From positions 1 through 33,482 of the forward strand of contig JBMNOU010000017.1 of the NCBI GenBank assembly GCA_050943215.1: 33,482 nt of DNA. Direction: 5' to 3'. Below the pieces are notes generated by a model. It made no database searches. It was not told the origin of the DNA and was given only the letters and a program-made list of their open reading frames with translations. Position numbers and translations under genes: made by a program. The DNA is from JBMNOU01 sp050943215 (GTDB lineage Bacteria > Bacillota > Clostridia > Christensenellales > SZUA-584). Below are positions 16,933-24,388 of the stretch, one piece after another. The first letter of the stretch is position 1. Each line of letters opens with the position of its first letter.

Positions 16933-18468
16933 ATGAAAAGATATATTTATGATACATCCGGCAAAGACGTCGAAATACATAATATCGATGTTGCGGTTAT
17001 CGGCAGCGGCCTTGCCGGGATGTATACGGCTTATCACCTTGATTCTGCGCTCAATTGCGCGCTATTTACAAAAGACAGTATCGAGATCAGTTCTTCGTCA
17101 TTGGCACAGGGTGGTATTGCTGCAGTAACCGAAATAGACGATAATTTCACTTATCATTTCGAAGATACCATCAATGCGGGTGCCGGCATGTGTAACGAAG
17201 ATGCAGTGCGTGTGATTGTTGAGGAAGGACCAAAGGAAATTAACGAACTGCTAGCGCTGGGCACCCACTTTGACCTTGACAGCAACGGGCATCTTTTGAC
17301 CACTCGCGAAGGTGGCCACGGAATGAACCGAATATTGCATGCAGGCGGGGATGCAACCGGGCTCGAGATGGTCAGAACACTTGAAAAAACGGTTAAAAGC
17401 AAAGACAACGTAACATTGCATGAGAATTCCTTTGTGGCAGACATTTTAACGGAAAATAACCATGTTTGCGGACTCATGGTGTTTGAAGACGGCCGCTGGC
17501 ATCTTTATAGAACCGGTTATGTGGTAATAGCCACCGGGGGATTAGGGCAGATATTTAGATACACAACGAACCCGACGATCGCAACGGGTGACGGGTTTGC
17601 AATGGCATACCGCGCAGGCGCTGTTTTGGAAAACATGGAGTTTATCCAGTTCCATCCAACGGGGCTGTATACGCAGAAAAACCGAAATCGGCAATGTTTC
17701 CTAATATCAGAGGCCGTTCGCGGCGAAGGGGGAATCCTTTTCAACGAGGCCGGACAGCGGTTTATGGAAGCCCGTCATCCGCTCGCCGAGCTGGCGCCGA
17801 GAGATATAGTAGCTCGGGAAATATACCGGGAAATACAGAACCAGAATCTTCCTTACGTTAAACTCGATATCAGTCACAAGCCCAAATCTTTTTTAACCAA
17901 TCGTTTTCCGACCATTTATAATACATGTCTACAGCACGGAATCGATATATCGACCGATTTTATACCGGTGGGTCCGGTTCAGCACTATATGATGGGCGGT
18001 ATCAAAACCAACTTATGGGGTGAAACAAACATACATGGACTACTAGCCTGTGGCGAAGTGGCCTCGACAGGCGTGCACGGCGCAAACCGGCTAGCAAGCA
18101 ATTCGACCTTGGAATGCCTGGTGTTTGGACGGCGGTGCGCAAACGTTATAAACAAAGTATATTCGCTGCAGTCTGCAAAGGCATCAATTCCTATTCAAAA
18201 AGGTTTACAAGTCAAGGATGTTGATACGGCGGCATGGATTATAGATTTAAAAGGAATCATGGTCAAATACTGCGGCATCGTGCGAAACGGCCAGAACTTA
18301 TTATACGGTATTCGCCGGGTTAGCGATATGCTAAGCATACTTGAAGATGCCCGGCTTTTAACAATCCGTGATATGGAATTTTACAATATGGCCACGGTCG
18401 CGCTTAATGTGCTGACGGACGCGAATAAGCGAAAAGAATCGGTGGGTGCGCATTATCGTGTGGATTAA
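16933..18468 (+). CDS. nadB: L-aspartate oxidase NadB
   Basis: A 511-residue FAD enzyme that oxidises L-aspartate to iminoaspartate, the substrate of NadA. Features are the FAD-binding GSGLAGMY (from residue 24), the SSSLAQGGIAA segment, the active-site regions GGHGMNRILHAGGDATG and QFHPTG, the catalytic arginine region EAVRGEGGILFN, and the C-terminal FAD-contact GANRLASNSTLE. In anaerobes fumarate rather than oxygen is the probable electron acceptor. Length is near the usual 520-540. GGGAG precedes the ATG. NadA-NadB-NadC run in pathway order. Confidence 0.96.
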   Translation: MKRYIYDTSGKDVEIHNIDVAVIGSGLAGMYTAYHLDSALNCALFTKDSIEISSSSLAQGGIAAVTEIDDNFTYHFEDTINAGAGMCNEDAVRVIVEEGPKEINELLALGTHFDLDSNGHLLTTREGGHGMNRILHAGGDATGLEMVRTLEKTVKSKDNVTLHENSFVADILTENNHVCGLMVFEDGRWHLYRTGYVVIATGGLGQIFRYTTNPTIATGDGFAMAYRAGAVLENMEFIQFHPTGLYTQKNRNRQCFLISEAVRGEGGILFNEAGQRFMEARHPLAELAPRDIVAREIYREIQNQNLPYVKLDISHKPKSFLTNRFPTIYNTCLQHGIDISTDFIPVGPVQHYMMGGIKTNLWGETNIHGLLACGEVASTGVHGANRLASNSTLECLVFGRRCANVINKVYSLQSAKASIPIQKGLQVKDVDTAAWIIDLKGIMVKYCGIVRNGQNLLYGIRRVSDMLSILEDARLLTIRDMEFYNMATVALNVLTDANKRKESVGAHYRVD

Positions 18469-18479
18469 GGAGATGAAGG

Positions 18480-19313
18480 ATGATCGATAAAAAGCAACTT
18501 TACAAACTGATAGAAACGGCTCTTGCCGAAGATATAAATACCGGTGATATCACCACAATGAGTACGGTGCCCAAAGATAAAAGGGTTAGCGGACATTTTA
18601 TTGCCAAAGCGCAAGGGGTGCTATGCGGTCTTGATATAGCCGCAGCCGTTTTTCACTATATTGATACTGATGTAACAATGGAAAGTCATTTTAAGGACGG
18701 AAATATAGTAAAAAACGGTGATATCATCGCAGCCATTGAAGGGCGTGCAACATCTGTGCTGACAGGCGAACGGCTGGCGCTTAACATGCTTCAGCGGCTA
18801 TCGGGCATTGCTACCAAAACCAGTGAAGCAGTTAGTAAGGTTTCGGGATTTCCAGTAAAAATACTGGATACACGCAAAACAACACCCGGGCTGAGGATCT
18901 TCGAAAAATATGCGGTTCGTACGGGCGGGGGGTATAACCATCGGTTTTCGCTGTCCGACGGCGTACTGATCAAAGATAACCATATCAATGCGGCGGGCGG
19001 TATCCGCGAAGCCATCGAGGCGTCAAGAAGTTTTGTGCCCCACACCTTAAAGATTGAAGTTGAAGTAGAAACGCTGGATCAGGTAACAGAAGCGCTTGCA
19101 GCCGGAGCGGATATCATTATGCTTGATAATATGACCATTAAACGGATGAAACAGGCGATTCAGATTATCGATAAAAACGCGCTGGTAGAGGCGTCAGGCA
19201 ACATGGGTGAAAAAGATCTTATAGAAGTGGCTGCGACCGGTGTAGATTTTATTTCAATCGGTGCGTTAACTAATTATATTAAACCGTTGGATATCAGCTT
19301 AAAATTTAAATAG
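18480..19313 (+). CDS. nadC: Nicotinate-nucleotide pyrophosphorylase (carboxylating) NadC
   Basis: A 277-residue quinolinate phosphoribosyltransferase, converting quinolinate and PRPP into nicotinate mononucleotide and CO2. Family motifs are clear: EDINTGDITT, SGIATKT, the substrate-binding LDTRKTTPGLR, GGGYNHRFSLSDGVLIKDNH, the acidic VEVETL, MLDNM, and the C-terminal EASGN and FISIGALT. Full length. It starts 11 bases after nadB with AAGGAG. The operon ends here; the next gene is convergent and no strong terminator was seen in the 32-base gap, which contains a short duplicated TAGGAGCT. Confidence 0.96.
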   Translation: MIDKKQLYKLIETALAEDINTGDITTMSTVPKDKRVSGHFIAKAQGVLCGLDIAAAVFHYIDTDVTMESHFKDGNIVKNGDIIAAIEGRATSVLTGERLALNMLQRLSGIATKTSEAVSKVSGFPVKILDTRKTTPGLRIFEKYAVRTGGGYNHRFSLSDGVLIKDNHINAAGGIREAIEASRSFVPHTLKIEVEVETLDQVTEALAAGADIIMLDNMTIKRMKQAIQIIDKNALVEASGNMGEKDLIEVAATGVDFISIGALTNYIKPLDISLKFK

Positions 19314-19345
19314 GAGCTTATAGGAGCTGTTTGGGTTGTTATTGC

Positions 19346-20485
19346 TCAGATATTGTTTTTAGATAAATGCGATTTGTCCTCGATCAGTGAGATTAGCGGA
19401 TACATTTCGTTATACTGTTTTTGTAAAAACATGCTGCTCTTTTTTTCAAACAGTATGCCGGCTGTTCTGTCGGCGGCAGTAAGAGCGATCCTTTCATGCG
19501 CGCAAAGCACGGGGGATATTCCGTTTATATCGCCCGTAGCCTGTTTATTGAGACAGCCACAGTGATGGTTGCACCTTTCTTTAATTGCACAGTCGATGCA
19601 GTTTTGGCTGGTCTTCTCCGCTTTTAAGAAAAGCGCTTTTCTCCTCTGTTCATCAACACCATTATAAACATCGCCTATGCAGTATTCTTTCTCCCCTACA
19701 AACTGTACGCATGGATATAGTGCACCATCCGTATCCACTGAAAGCTGTCGCTGCCCAAGCTGACATCGCTGCTGGCAATATGCCTCACCGTCAATAAAGG
19801 AGCGCATCTTAACCTCGAAGGGAGAAAAATAGAACTTCTCTTCATCCAAAGTCCATGCGATATACAATTCAGACAGCTTGTCAAACTGGCGGGCTAGCTC
19901 TTCCATATGCGCATCAGTCCAAGCAGCTTGTTTCTCGTAGTTTAGCGAACAGATAAAATATTTAAAGCCAATGTCAAACAGGCTTTGAATACCGTCCGCA
20001 TAATATTGAATGGTATCCGGATTGACGACCATCATTGCACAAGCGTAGGGTTGAAACTTAAGGAGTATTTTTGCCGCCTTTTCGACGCTTGCAAAGCTCC
20101 CTGTCCCGTCTTTGAAGATGCGGTGAGCATCATGCGCCGCCTGTATGCCGTCGATGCTCAATGCGATCATGATCCGGTTATCCGTACAAAAACGCAAAAA
20201 TGATGTGTTCAGCAACGTGCCGTTAGTCGTTATTTTAAAGTGAAAAGTGCATTTCTTATATTGTTCGGATTCTCTGGCATACCGGATAACCGCTTTGATC
20301 AGGTCTTTTTTGAGAAGGGGCTCCCCGCCGAAAAAGGATATGCCGATACGCCCCGCGTTTTCTGCTGCGTGGTCAATAGCAGCTTTAGCGATTTTTAGAG
20401 TCATCTCTCTTCTGGCCTGCTTATGAACATAACAGTAATGGCAGCCAAGGTTGCAGTCATTTGTCAGATGCAGCGTATAATGCAT
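19346..20485 (-). CDS. Radical SAM/SPASM protein paired with a lipoprotein-like partner
   Basis: A 379-residue radical SAM enzyme. The N-terminus carries CNLGCHYC (Cys11, Cys15, Cys18), then SFFGGEPLL, TTNGTLL and SIDGIQAAHD, the usual core order. The C-terminal third is a SPASM-type region with CQLGQRQLSVDTDGALYPC, a CIDCAIKERC cluster and later CGC and C, positions expected to hold auxiliary [4Fe-4S] clusters. SPASM enzymes commonly modify peptides or proteins, forming thioether or C-C links, or mature enzyme active sites. Its ATG shares one base with the stop of the upstream gene (TAATG), so the two are translationally coupled. The specific reaction is unknown; the partner protein is the obvious candidate substrate or cofactor-bearing partner, which is inference. 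Confidence 0.9.
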   Translation of the reverse strand: MHYTLHLTNDCNLGCHYCYVHKQARREMTLKIAKAAIDHAAENAGRIGISFFGGEPLLKKDLIKAVIRYARESEQYKKCTFHFKITTNGTLLNTSFLRFCTDNRIMIALSIDGIQAAHDAHRIFKDGTGSFASVEKAAKILLKFQPYACAMMVVNPDTIQYYADGIQSLFDIGFKYFICSLNYEKQAAWTDAHMEELARQFDKLSELYIAWTLDEEKFYFSPFEVKMRSFIDGEAYCQQRCQLGQRQLSVDTDGALYPCVQFVGEKEYCIGDVYNGVDEQRRKALFLKAEKTSQNCIDCAIKERCNHHCGCLNKQATGDINGISPVLCAHERIALTAADRTAGILFEKKSSMFLQKQYNEMYPLISLIEDKSHLSKNNI

Positions 20486-21381
20486 TAGATAATCCCCTTA
20501 TTTTTTAACCATTCAAAAAAGTCTTTGACCTGCGCTTTGAGCTGATGCTTTGAAAGCGTCCGCGTTTTCTCTTCCGATTCTTTTGAAAACTCGCAAGGAT
20601 CATACATTACCCCGGTTGTGTAGCTGAGATTCTCTTCATTGATCGCAGTTTCCAGAGCTTCGCTAAGCTGTGCAGCCGCATCTTTTGTGTTATATTGCTC
20701 CACCGATAAGTTTATGGGGCCCTGGTGCCATGCTTTAACGTCATCCACCGATACAAACTCGATCGCAATGCCATGTCCGGTATCTGCAAAATCAGCTTTT
20801 AGCGTTATCATCTTATCCGAAGTCTTTGTATCTTCCGGATCGTTAATGTTGACCGCAGGCTGTAAAACCCCTGAAAATTCGGGACTGTTCTTGTCTGAAA
20901 AATTTAGCCCGTATTCTTTCGATATTTCGTTGATAACACTAAGTGCGTCGTCTTCGGATAAAAACACAGGGGGTGCCACCATCACGCACCCAAAAGCGCC
21001 CCGGCCTTCCCCATGTATGAACAGTGGCGCGACATAAATCATCGGCATCGCGGGCTCCCCTATCAAAGTCTCTTCTATAACGGGTATCTGCGACGGCTCA
21101 GGAACGCCTACCGTCTGCGGAAATATGATCGTCGGGCTGTTCGTTTGGTTCCAGAATGAGGCTTCTCCCGTTTTGGCCGCGGGCGGCGCTGGTATCCCTA
21201 CTGTCGGTAAATCCGCTGCGCATCCGGCAAGCGATATAACCGCTAAGGTGCCAAGCGCAACTCTTGCTGCTGCATTTAATGTCCATCTTTTTGGGATGGA
21301 TGCTTTCAAGTCGTCAACAGATACATCCTCTTTCACAGGATATTTCGGCTTATCGGTTTTCTTAACAGGCGTGATATCCAT
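20485..21381 (-). CDS. Unknown protein with internal lipobox, coupled to radical SAM/SPASM enzyme
   Basis: A 298-residue protein I cannot name. The first 37 residues are hydrophilic and Lys/Pro/Asp-rich (KKTDKPKYPVKEDVS), followed by a hydrophobic segment (about 36-52) ending in SLAG-Cys54, which looks like a lipobox placed unusually far from the N-terminus. Next is a Pro-rich linker (55-115), then a globular region starting near YVAPLFIHGEGRGAFGCVMVAPP with Cys132, an acidic-rich middle and YDPCEF with Cys263. The start follows GGAGGG. The stop overlaps the ATG of the radical SAM/SPASM gene by one base. The N-terminal extension could be a leader recognised by that enzyme, or simply a cytoplasmic tail before a membrane anchor. 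Confidence 0.8.
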   Translation of the reverse strand: MDITPVKKTDKPKYPVKEDVSVDDLKASIPKRWTLNAAARVALGTLAVISLAGCAADLPTVGIPAPPAAKTGEASFWNQTNSPTIIFPQTVGVPEPSQIPVIEETLIGEPAMPMIYVAPLFIHGEGRGAFGCVMVAPPVFLSEDDALSVINEISKEYGLNFSDKNSPEFSGVLQPAVNINDPEDTKTSDKMITLKADFADTGHGIAIEFVSVDDVKAWHQGPINLSVEQYNTKDAAAQLSEALETAINEENLSYTTGVMYDPCEFSKESEEKTRTLSKHQLKAQVKDFFEWLKNKGII

Positions 21382-21477
21382 AGTACCCTCCGGGTTTTAT
21401 ACATTTTTAAGCCGGGTCTTACGGCTTCCTAATAAACTTATGACGCAATTAAAACCCGCTTTGTTCCATAAGGCCTT

Positions 21478-21516
21478 TATAAAAAAAGCACAGCACCCGA
21501 AAAGGTACCGTGCTTT
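21478..21516 (-). terminator. Terminator of the tRNA-Val / 6S / tRNA-Gln operon
   Basis: On the minus strand AAAGCAC (21516-21510) pairs with GTGCTTT (21491-21485), extended by GGT/ACC inside, and is followed by a run of T. It starts directly after the CCA end of tRNA-Gln. Confidence 0.85.
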
Positions 21517-21590
21517 TGGCAGCGGAACTAGGATTCGAACCTAGACAATACGAGTCAGAGTCGTAGGTGCTACCGTTACACAATTCCGCT
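21517..21590 (-). tRNA. tRNA-Gln (anticodon CTG)
   Basis: The acceptor stem AGCGGAA/TTCCGCT is perfect, with discriminator G and an encoded CCA. The anticodon arm TACGA-CTCTGAC-TCGTA gives anticodon CTG, reading CAG. The T-arm contains GGTTCGAATCC. The 5' end is flush with the preceding RNA gene. Confidence 0.93.
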
Positions 21591-21769
21591 TTAACATTAT
21601 CCCATGATGCCGTCCGCCAAGTTTTAACACCTGCCCCAATAGCAGGTGGGTGCGCCGCCAAAAGCTTCTGCCATCCCGTCAAAGCGGGCCCGGCATCCGT
21701 TTTCGGACAAAAGCTCCCGTTCACATACTGTAGGTTTAAAACAATGGCGTTATCGAACACCGCAGGATA
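21591..21769 (-). ncRNA. ssrS: Probable 6S RNA between two tRNAs
   Basis: This 179-base segment folds as expected for 6S RNA, the RNA that mimics an open promoter and binds housekeeping RNA polymerase. Ends pair (TATCC with GGATA, then G-U-rich pairs and CGCCA with TGGCG). The 5' side of the central bubble reads TTTTAAACCTAC then GAACGGGAG, and the 3' side has GGCGGCGCACCCACCTG with a strong hairpin CACCTGC/GCAGGTG, then TTAAAAC, all reminiscent of Clostridia 6S RNAs. The apical arm contains CCCG/CGGG and AGCTT/AAGCT stems. Exact ends are not known; they are set here by the flanking tRNAs. Identification is from memory of the consensus, not from a covariance model. Confidence 0.75.
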
Positions 21770-21846
21770 TGGTGGGGTTAATTGGGATCGAACCAACGGC
21801 CTCTACGATGTCAACGTAGCGCTCTAACCAGCTGAGCTATAACCCC
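21770..21846 (-). tRNA. tRNA-Val (anticodon GAC)
   Basis: The acceptor stem GGGGTTA/TAACCCC is perfect with discriminator A and encoded CCA. The D-arm AGCTCAGCTGGTTAGAGC and T-arm GGTTCGATCC are canonical. The anticodon arm CTACG-TTGACAT-CGTAG gives anticodon GAC, reading GTC and GTT. Confidence 0.95.
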
Positions 21847-21864
21847 CCAAAAATCCGTAATCAT

Positions 21865-21892
21865 ATTATACACAATCCGGGGATTAAATCAA
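21865..21892 (-). promoter_or_regulatory. Promoter of the tRNA-Val / 6S / tRNA-Gln operon
   Basis: The minus strand shows TTGATT (21892-21887), a 16-base spacer and perfect TATAAT (21870-21865), about 18 bases upstream of the tRNA-Val 5' end. No other promoter is seen before the 6S segment. Confidence 0.75.
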
Positions 21893-21925
21893 TAGCTATT
21901 TTCGCCCATGGCACCCACCGTCCTC

Positions 21926-22159
21926 TCAATACTGCGGCAAACAGCCCCTATTCCATGCATAATCACGAGTTTTAACATCTTTTTTTGCAGAATAGTACCC
22001 CAACAATAAAAAATCTTGATCGGGCAACAAATACCGTTCATAATAGCAGACAAACTTATGCCCAATATACGTAGCACAGATCATCTTTGAATATTTATTA
22101 GGCAAAGATTCAGTAACATCCGGCACCCCATATAAATCCAGCACCTCGCTTTTTGTCAT
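21926..22159 (-). CDS. Short orphan ORF, possibly a gene remnant
   Basis: A 77-residue ORF beginning MTKSEVLDLYGVPDVTE. This opening resembles the helix-turn segment common to BamE/SmpA-like proteins (MTKxEVxxLxGxPD), and the remainder is aromatic-rich with a soluble-protein composition. No ribosome binding site precedes the ATG, and upstream codons in frame (7 more) also fit such a protein, ending at a TGA. No signal peptide is present, unlike in typical family members. This suggests the C-terminal piece of a decayed gene, or a short protein starting at a rare codon. It is in the same direction as the RNA operon downstream. Confidence 0.35.
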   Translation of the reverse strand: MTKSEVLDLYGVPDVTESLPNKYSKMICATYIGHKFVCYYERYLLPDQDFLLLGYYSAKKDVKTRDYAWNRGCLPQY

Positions 22160-22229
22160 CTGCCCGAGATCTGTCAGAATTCATTATTTAGTTTTTTTAT
22201 ACAATATATTGTTTTATTTATTATTTAGA

Positions 22230-22270
22230 ATACCACATTTGCTGTACTATCATAAAAAATGTGGTATAAT
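22230..22270 (+). promoter_or_regulatory. Promoter with an inverted ATACCACAT pair upstream of the DUF4364 gene
   Basis: ATACCACATTT (22230-22240) and AAATGTGGTAT (22257-22267) form a perfect 11-bp inverted repeat with a 16-base centre. The right arm overlaps an extended -10 box, TGGTATAAT (TATAAT at 22265-22270), 30 bases before the ATG. Such a placement is typical of a repressor site. The same 9-bp element occurs twice in front of the sugar-binding lipoprotein gene at 29962-29990. Confidence 0.6.
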
Positions 22271-22299
22271 AACATTGAATAATTTGTGGAGGGCATATA

Positions 22300-22818
22300 A
22301 TGAATATAGAAGCAATCGCTCAAAATAAACTGCTTATACTATATCTGCTTAAAACAATCAATATTCAGCTTTCCGAATTGCAAATACTGCGAATTGTCAC
22401 CGAGAACAACTGGCTCAACTATTTTGATTTGAAAGAATGTATGTTTGAGCTTATTGAAAGTAACCTGGTAGAACAGCGGGAAACGCCAAACGGTACTTTC
22501 TATGCCGTTACCGATCTTGGTCGGACGACGCTGTATTACCTTGAAAAAGAGCTTTTAAATTCCCAGCGTAAAGCGATAGATGAATATTGCAGTAAGAACA
22601 GAGATGATCTACGTCTTGAAACAGAGCTGTTTGCAGAATATATAAAAATTGATGAGGGCGAATATAAGGTTATGCTCAAAGTCCTTGAAAACCAAATACC
22701 TGTTTTTGAACTCAATTTAATCACATATTCACAAAATTCCGCAGAAGATTTTATCAAAAAGTGGAAGCACGTTGCGCCAAAAATCTATAAAAACACTTAC
22801 AATAGCCTCGCGGAATAG
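22300..22818 (+). CDS. DUF4364 family winged-helix protein
   Basis: A 172-residue protein matching the DUF4364 family, widespread in Clostridia and uncharacterised. The N-terminal half (residues about 5-80) reads as a winged-helix DNA-binding domain: AQNKLLILYLLKTINIQLSE, a second helix pair around IVTENNWLNYFDLKECMFELIES, and a wing YAVTDLGRTTLYYL. The C-terminal half is a mixed region ending KIYKNTYNSLAE. GGAGGG precedes the ATG. The inverted repeat over its own promoter fits an autoregulated transcription factor, an inference only. Confidence 0.88.
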   Translation: MNIEAIAQNKLLILYLLKTINIQLSELQILRIVTENNWLNYFDLKECMFELIESNLVEQRETPNGTFYAVTDLGRTTLYYLEKELLNSQRKAIDEYCSKNRDDLRLETELFAEYIKIDEGEYKVMLKVLENQIPVFELNLITYSQNSAEDFIKKWKHVAPKIYKNTYNSLAE

Positions 22819-22829
22819 TACCAACGGTG

Positions 22830-23117
22830 TTAATCCCTTTGATAATCAACAGAAACAGACGTTTCAAATATGCTGTGCATAAACATACGCACCGGCTGAT
22901 GTTTCTCATGCTTGTCATAGATCTTATAATCCGCTTTACTTTCAAAATCCACAGTCAACGCTATATCAAAGGAACGTTCACTTTTTTTCTCATCAATCCC
23001 GACTTCAATATTCTTCACCCCAGGTATGCACTTAAGGGATAAAAGTCTTAATTTAGCTTCTTCCACCAAATATTTTTTATCCGGCTTTAGCCGATAGCAT
23101 ACGATGTGTCTTAGCAT
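22830..23117 (-). CDS. Dabb (stress-responsive A/B barrel) domain protein
   Basis: A 95-residue protein of the Dabb family, a dimeric ferredoxin-like alpha/beta barrel. It opens MLRHIVCYRLK, has the ALTVDFESKADYKIYDKHEKHQPV stretch and ends with a final strand (SVSVDY), the expected order. The function of bacterial members is mostly unknown; some are small monooxygenase-like proteins. AAGGAG precedes the ATG. It lies 24 bases downstream of cobT in the same direction and probably shares its transcript, an unusual partner for a cobalamin gene. Confidence 0.88.
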   Translation of the reverse strand: MLRHIVCYRLKPDKKYLVEEAKLRLLSLKCIPGVKNIEVGIDEKKSERSFDIALTVDFESKADYKIYDKHEKHQPVRMFMHSIFETSVSVDYQRD

Positions 23118-23141
23118 TTTGATTCTCCTTTTTCGTCATTT

Positions 23142-24200
23142 TTATTTTCTGATATCAATAAGATGAGCGATGTCTATGTTTGCCTCTTTAAACGTTGCCA
23201 TGTTTTTTACCATCGCCATACTTGCATCAAGTATTCCAAACATCAGAGGACATCCGCTGCCTTCGCCAAGGCGCATATCGAGCCTTAAAGGCGCTGTCAT
23301 CCCCAGCGCTCCCATCACCATATCAAACCCTGGCTCTGTGCTGCAATGCGATGAGAACAAATATTCTGTGATAATAGGATTAAAACGGCTTGCCGCAAGC
23401 GCCGCCGTCGCCGATATGAATCCGTCAATCACCGCAGCCATCTGTTTGTATGCCGCACCGATGAAAAAGCCCGTCATCGCCGCAATATCAAAACCACCTA
23501 GCTTTGCAAGCACGTCTAGCACATTATCTTTATCCGGATGGTTGATGTCAATTGCGCGCTCGACCACGCGCACCTTTTTTTCCAGCTGCTCATCCGTAAT
23601 GCCTGCACCTTTGCCTACCACCTGTTTTGGGGGAACATCCATCAACGCGCTGACAACCGCAGAAGACGTTGCAGTATTGCATATGCCCATTTCACCGCAG
23701 CCAACAATCCTATAACCTTTGCTCCATAGCTCTTCGGCAGTATCTAAGCCATAAGCGATCGCCTTAATGGCTTGACCAATGTCCATAGCCGGACCTTTAG
23801 CGATGCTGCGCGTACCGTTGTCGATACGCCGGTTCTCCACACCTGTGCATCCCCCAAAGCCTTTTATCCCCATATCGTATATAAAAACATCCGCGCCTGC
23901 TGTTGCTGCAAATACACTAATACCCGTGATGCCCCTTACCATATTTTTTACCTGCATGGCCGTAACGCCCTGCGGAACAGGCGTGATGCCTTCTTCCCAT
24001 ACACCATTATCTGCGGCAAAAACGGCAACCGCTTTTCTAGTTTCAGGAACGTCGGCTCTGCCGAATATTCCCGCCAGCTTGACCGCATAATCTTCCAGCA
24101 ACCCAAGACTGCCAATGGGTTTAACAAGGCTGTCTACCCGTTCCCTGGCTCTGATTTTCGCAGACTCCGAGGTATGTTTGATATTCATAATTCTTCTCAC
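23142..24200 (-). CDS. cobT: Nicotinate-nucleotide-dimethylbenzimidazole phosphoribosyltransferase CobT
   Basis: A 352-residue enzyme that makes alpha-ribazole phosphate for the lower ligand of cobalamin, using nicotinate mononucleotide as donor. Family motifs are VDSLVKPIGSLG, FAADNGVWEEGITPVPQ, the GEMGICNTATSSAV loop, GKGAGI, the HCSTEPG segment and the catalytic-glutamate region RLGEGSGCPL. I chose GTG 24200 because AAGGAG lies exactly 8 bases upstream; ATG four codons later would also be possible. No other cobalamin genes are in the window and no cobalamin riboswitch was seen, so it probably serves salvage or lower-ligand exchange. Confidence 0.94.
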   Translation of the reverse strand: MRRIMNIKHTSESAKIRARERVDSLVKPIGSLGLLEDYAVKLAGIFGRADVPETRKAVAVFAADNGVWEEGITPVPQGVTAMQVKNMVRGITGISVFAATAGADVFIYDMGIKGFGGCTGVENRRIDNGTRSIAKGPAMDIGQAIKAIAYGLDTAEELWSKGYRIVGCGEMGICNTATSSAVVSALMDVPPKQVVGKGAGITDEQLEKKVRVVERAIDINHPDKDNVLDVLAKLGGFDIAAMTGFFIGAAYKQMAAVIDGFISATAALAASRFNPIITEYLFSSHCSTEPGFDMVMGALGMTAPLRLDMRLGEGSGCPLMFGILDASMAMVKNMATFKEANIDIAHLIDIRK

Positions 24201-24340
24201 GGCAAAGGCTCCTTGCACTTTTTCACAATATTATTATAAATTGTAGTCTAATTCAATCATTTCTTATCAAATATTGCATTAAAGTATATATTAACAAATT
24301 TTTATACAGTTTAATACTTTTAAAATTTCCTTAATAATGC

Positions 24341-24363
24341 TATAATCGTTAGTTGTTAAACAA
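24341..24363 (+). promoter_or_regulatory. Putative nfnAB promoter -10 box and TTGTTAAACAA dyad
   Basis: TATAAT at 24341-24346 has only a poor -35 upstream. Directly after it is the dyad TTGTTAAACAA (24353-24363), over the likely start of transcription, and a TTAACAA lies further upstream near 24292-24298. These resemble half-sites of the redox regulator Rex (TTGTTAA/TTAACAA), but the spacing of a full Rex box is not met. Confidence 0.3.
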
Positions 24364-24388
24364 ATATCGCTGTTAAGGAGAAAAGACA

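Noticed and set aside
21449..21796. 115-codon open frame across the tRNA and 6S region
   Set aside because: It runs through two tRNAs and a structured RNA and is not a plausible protein.
24201..24388. Cobalamin riboswitch upstream of cobT
   Set aside because: The divergent intergenic region is AT-rich and too short, with no B12-box-like sequence.
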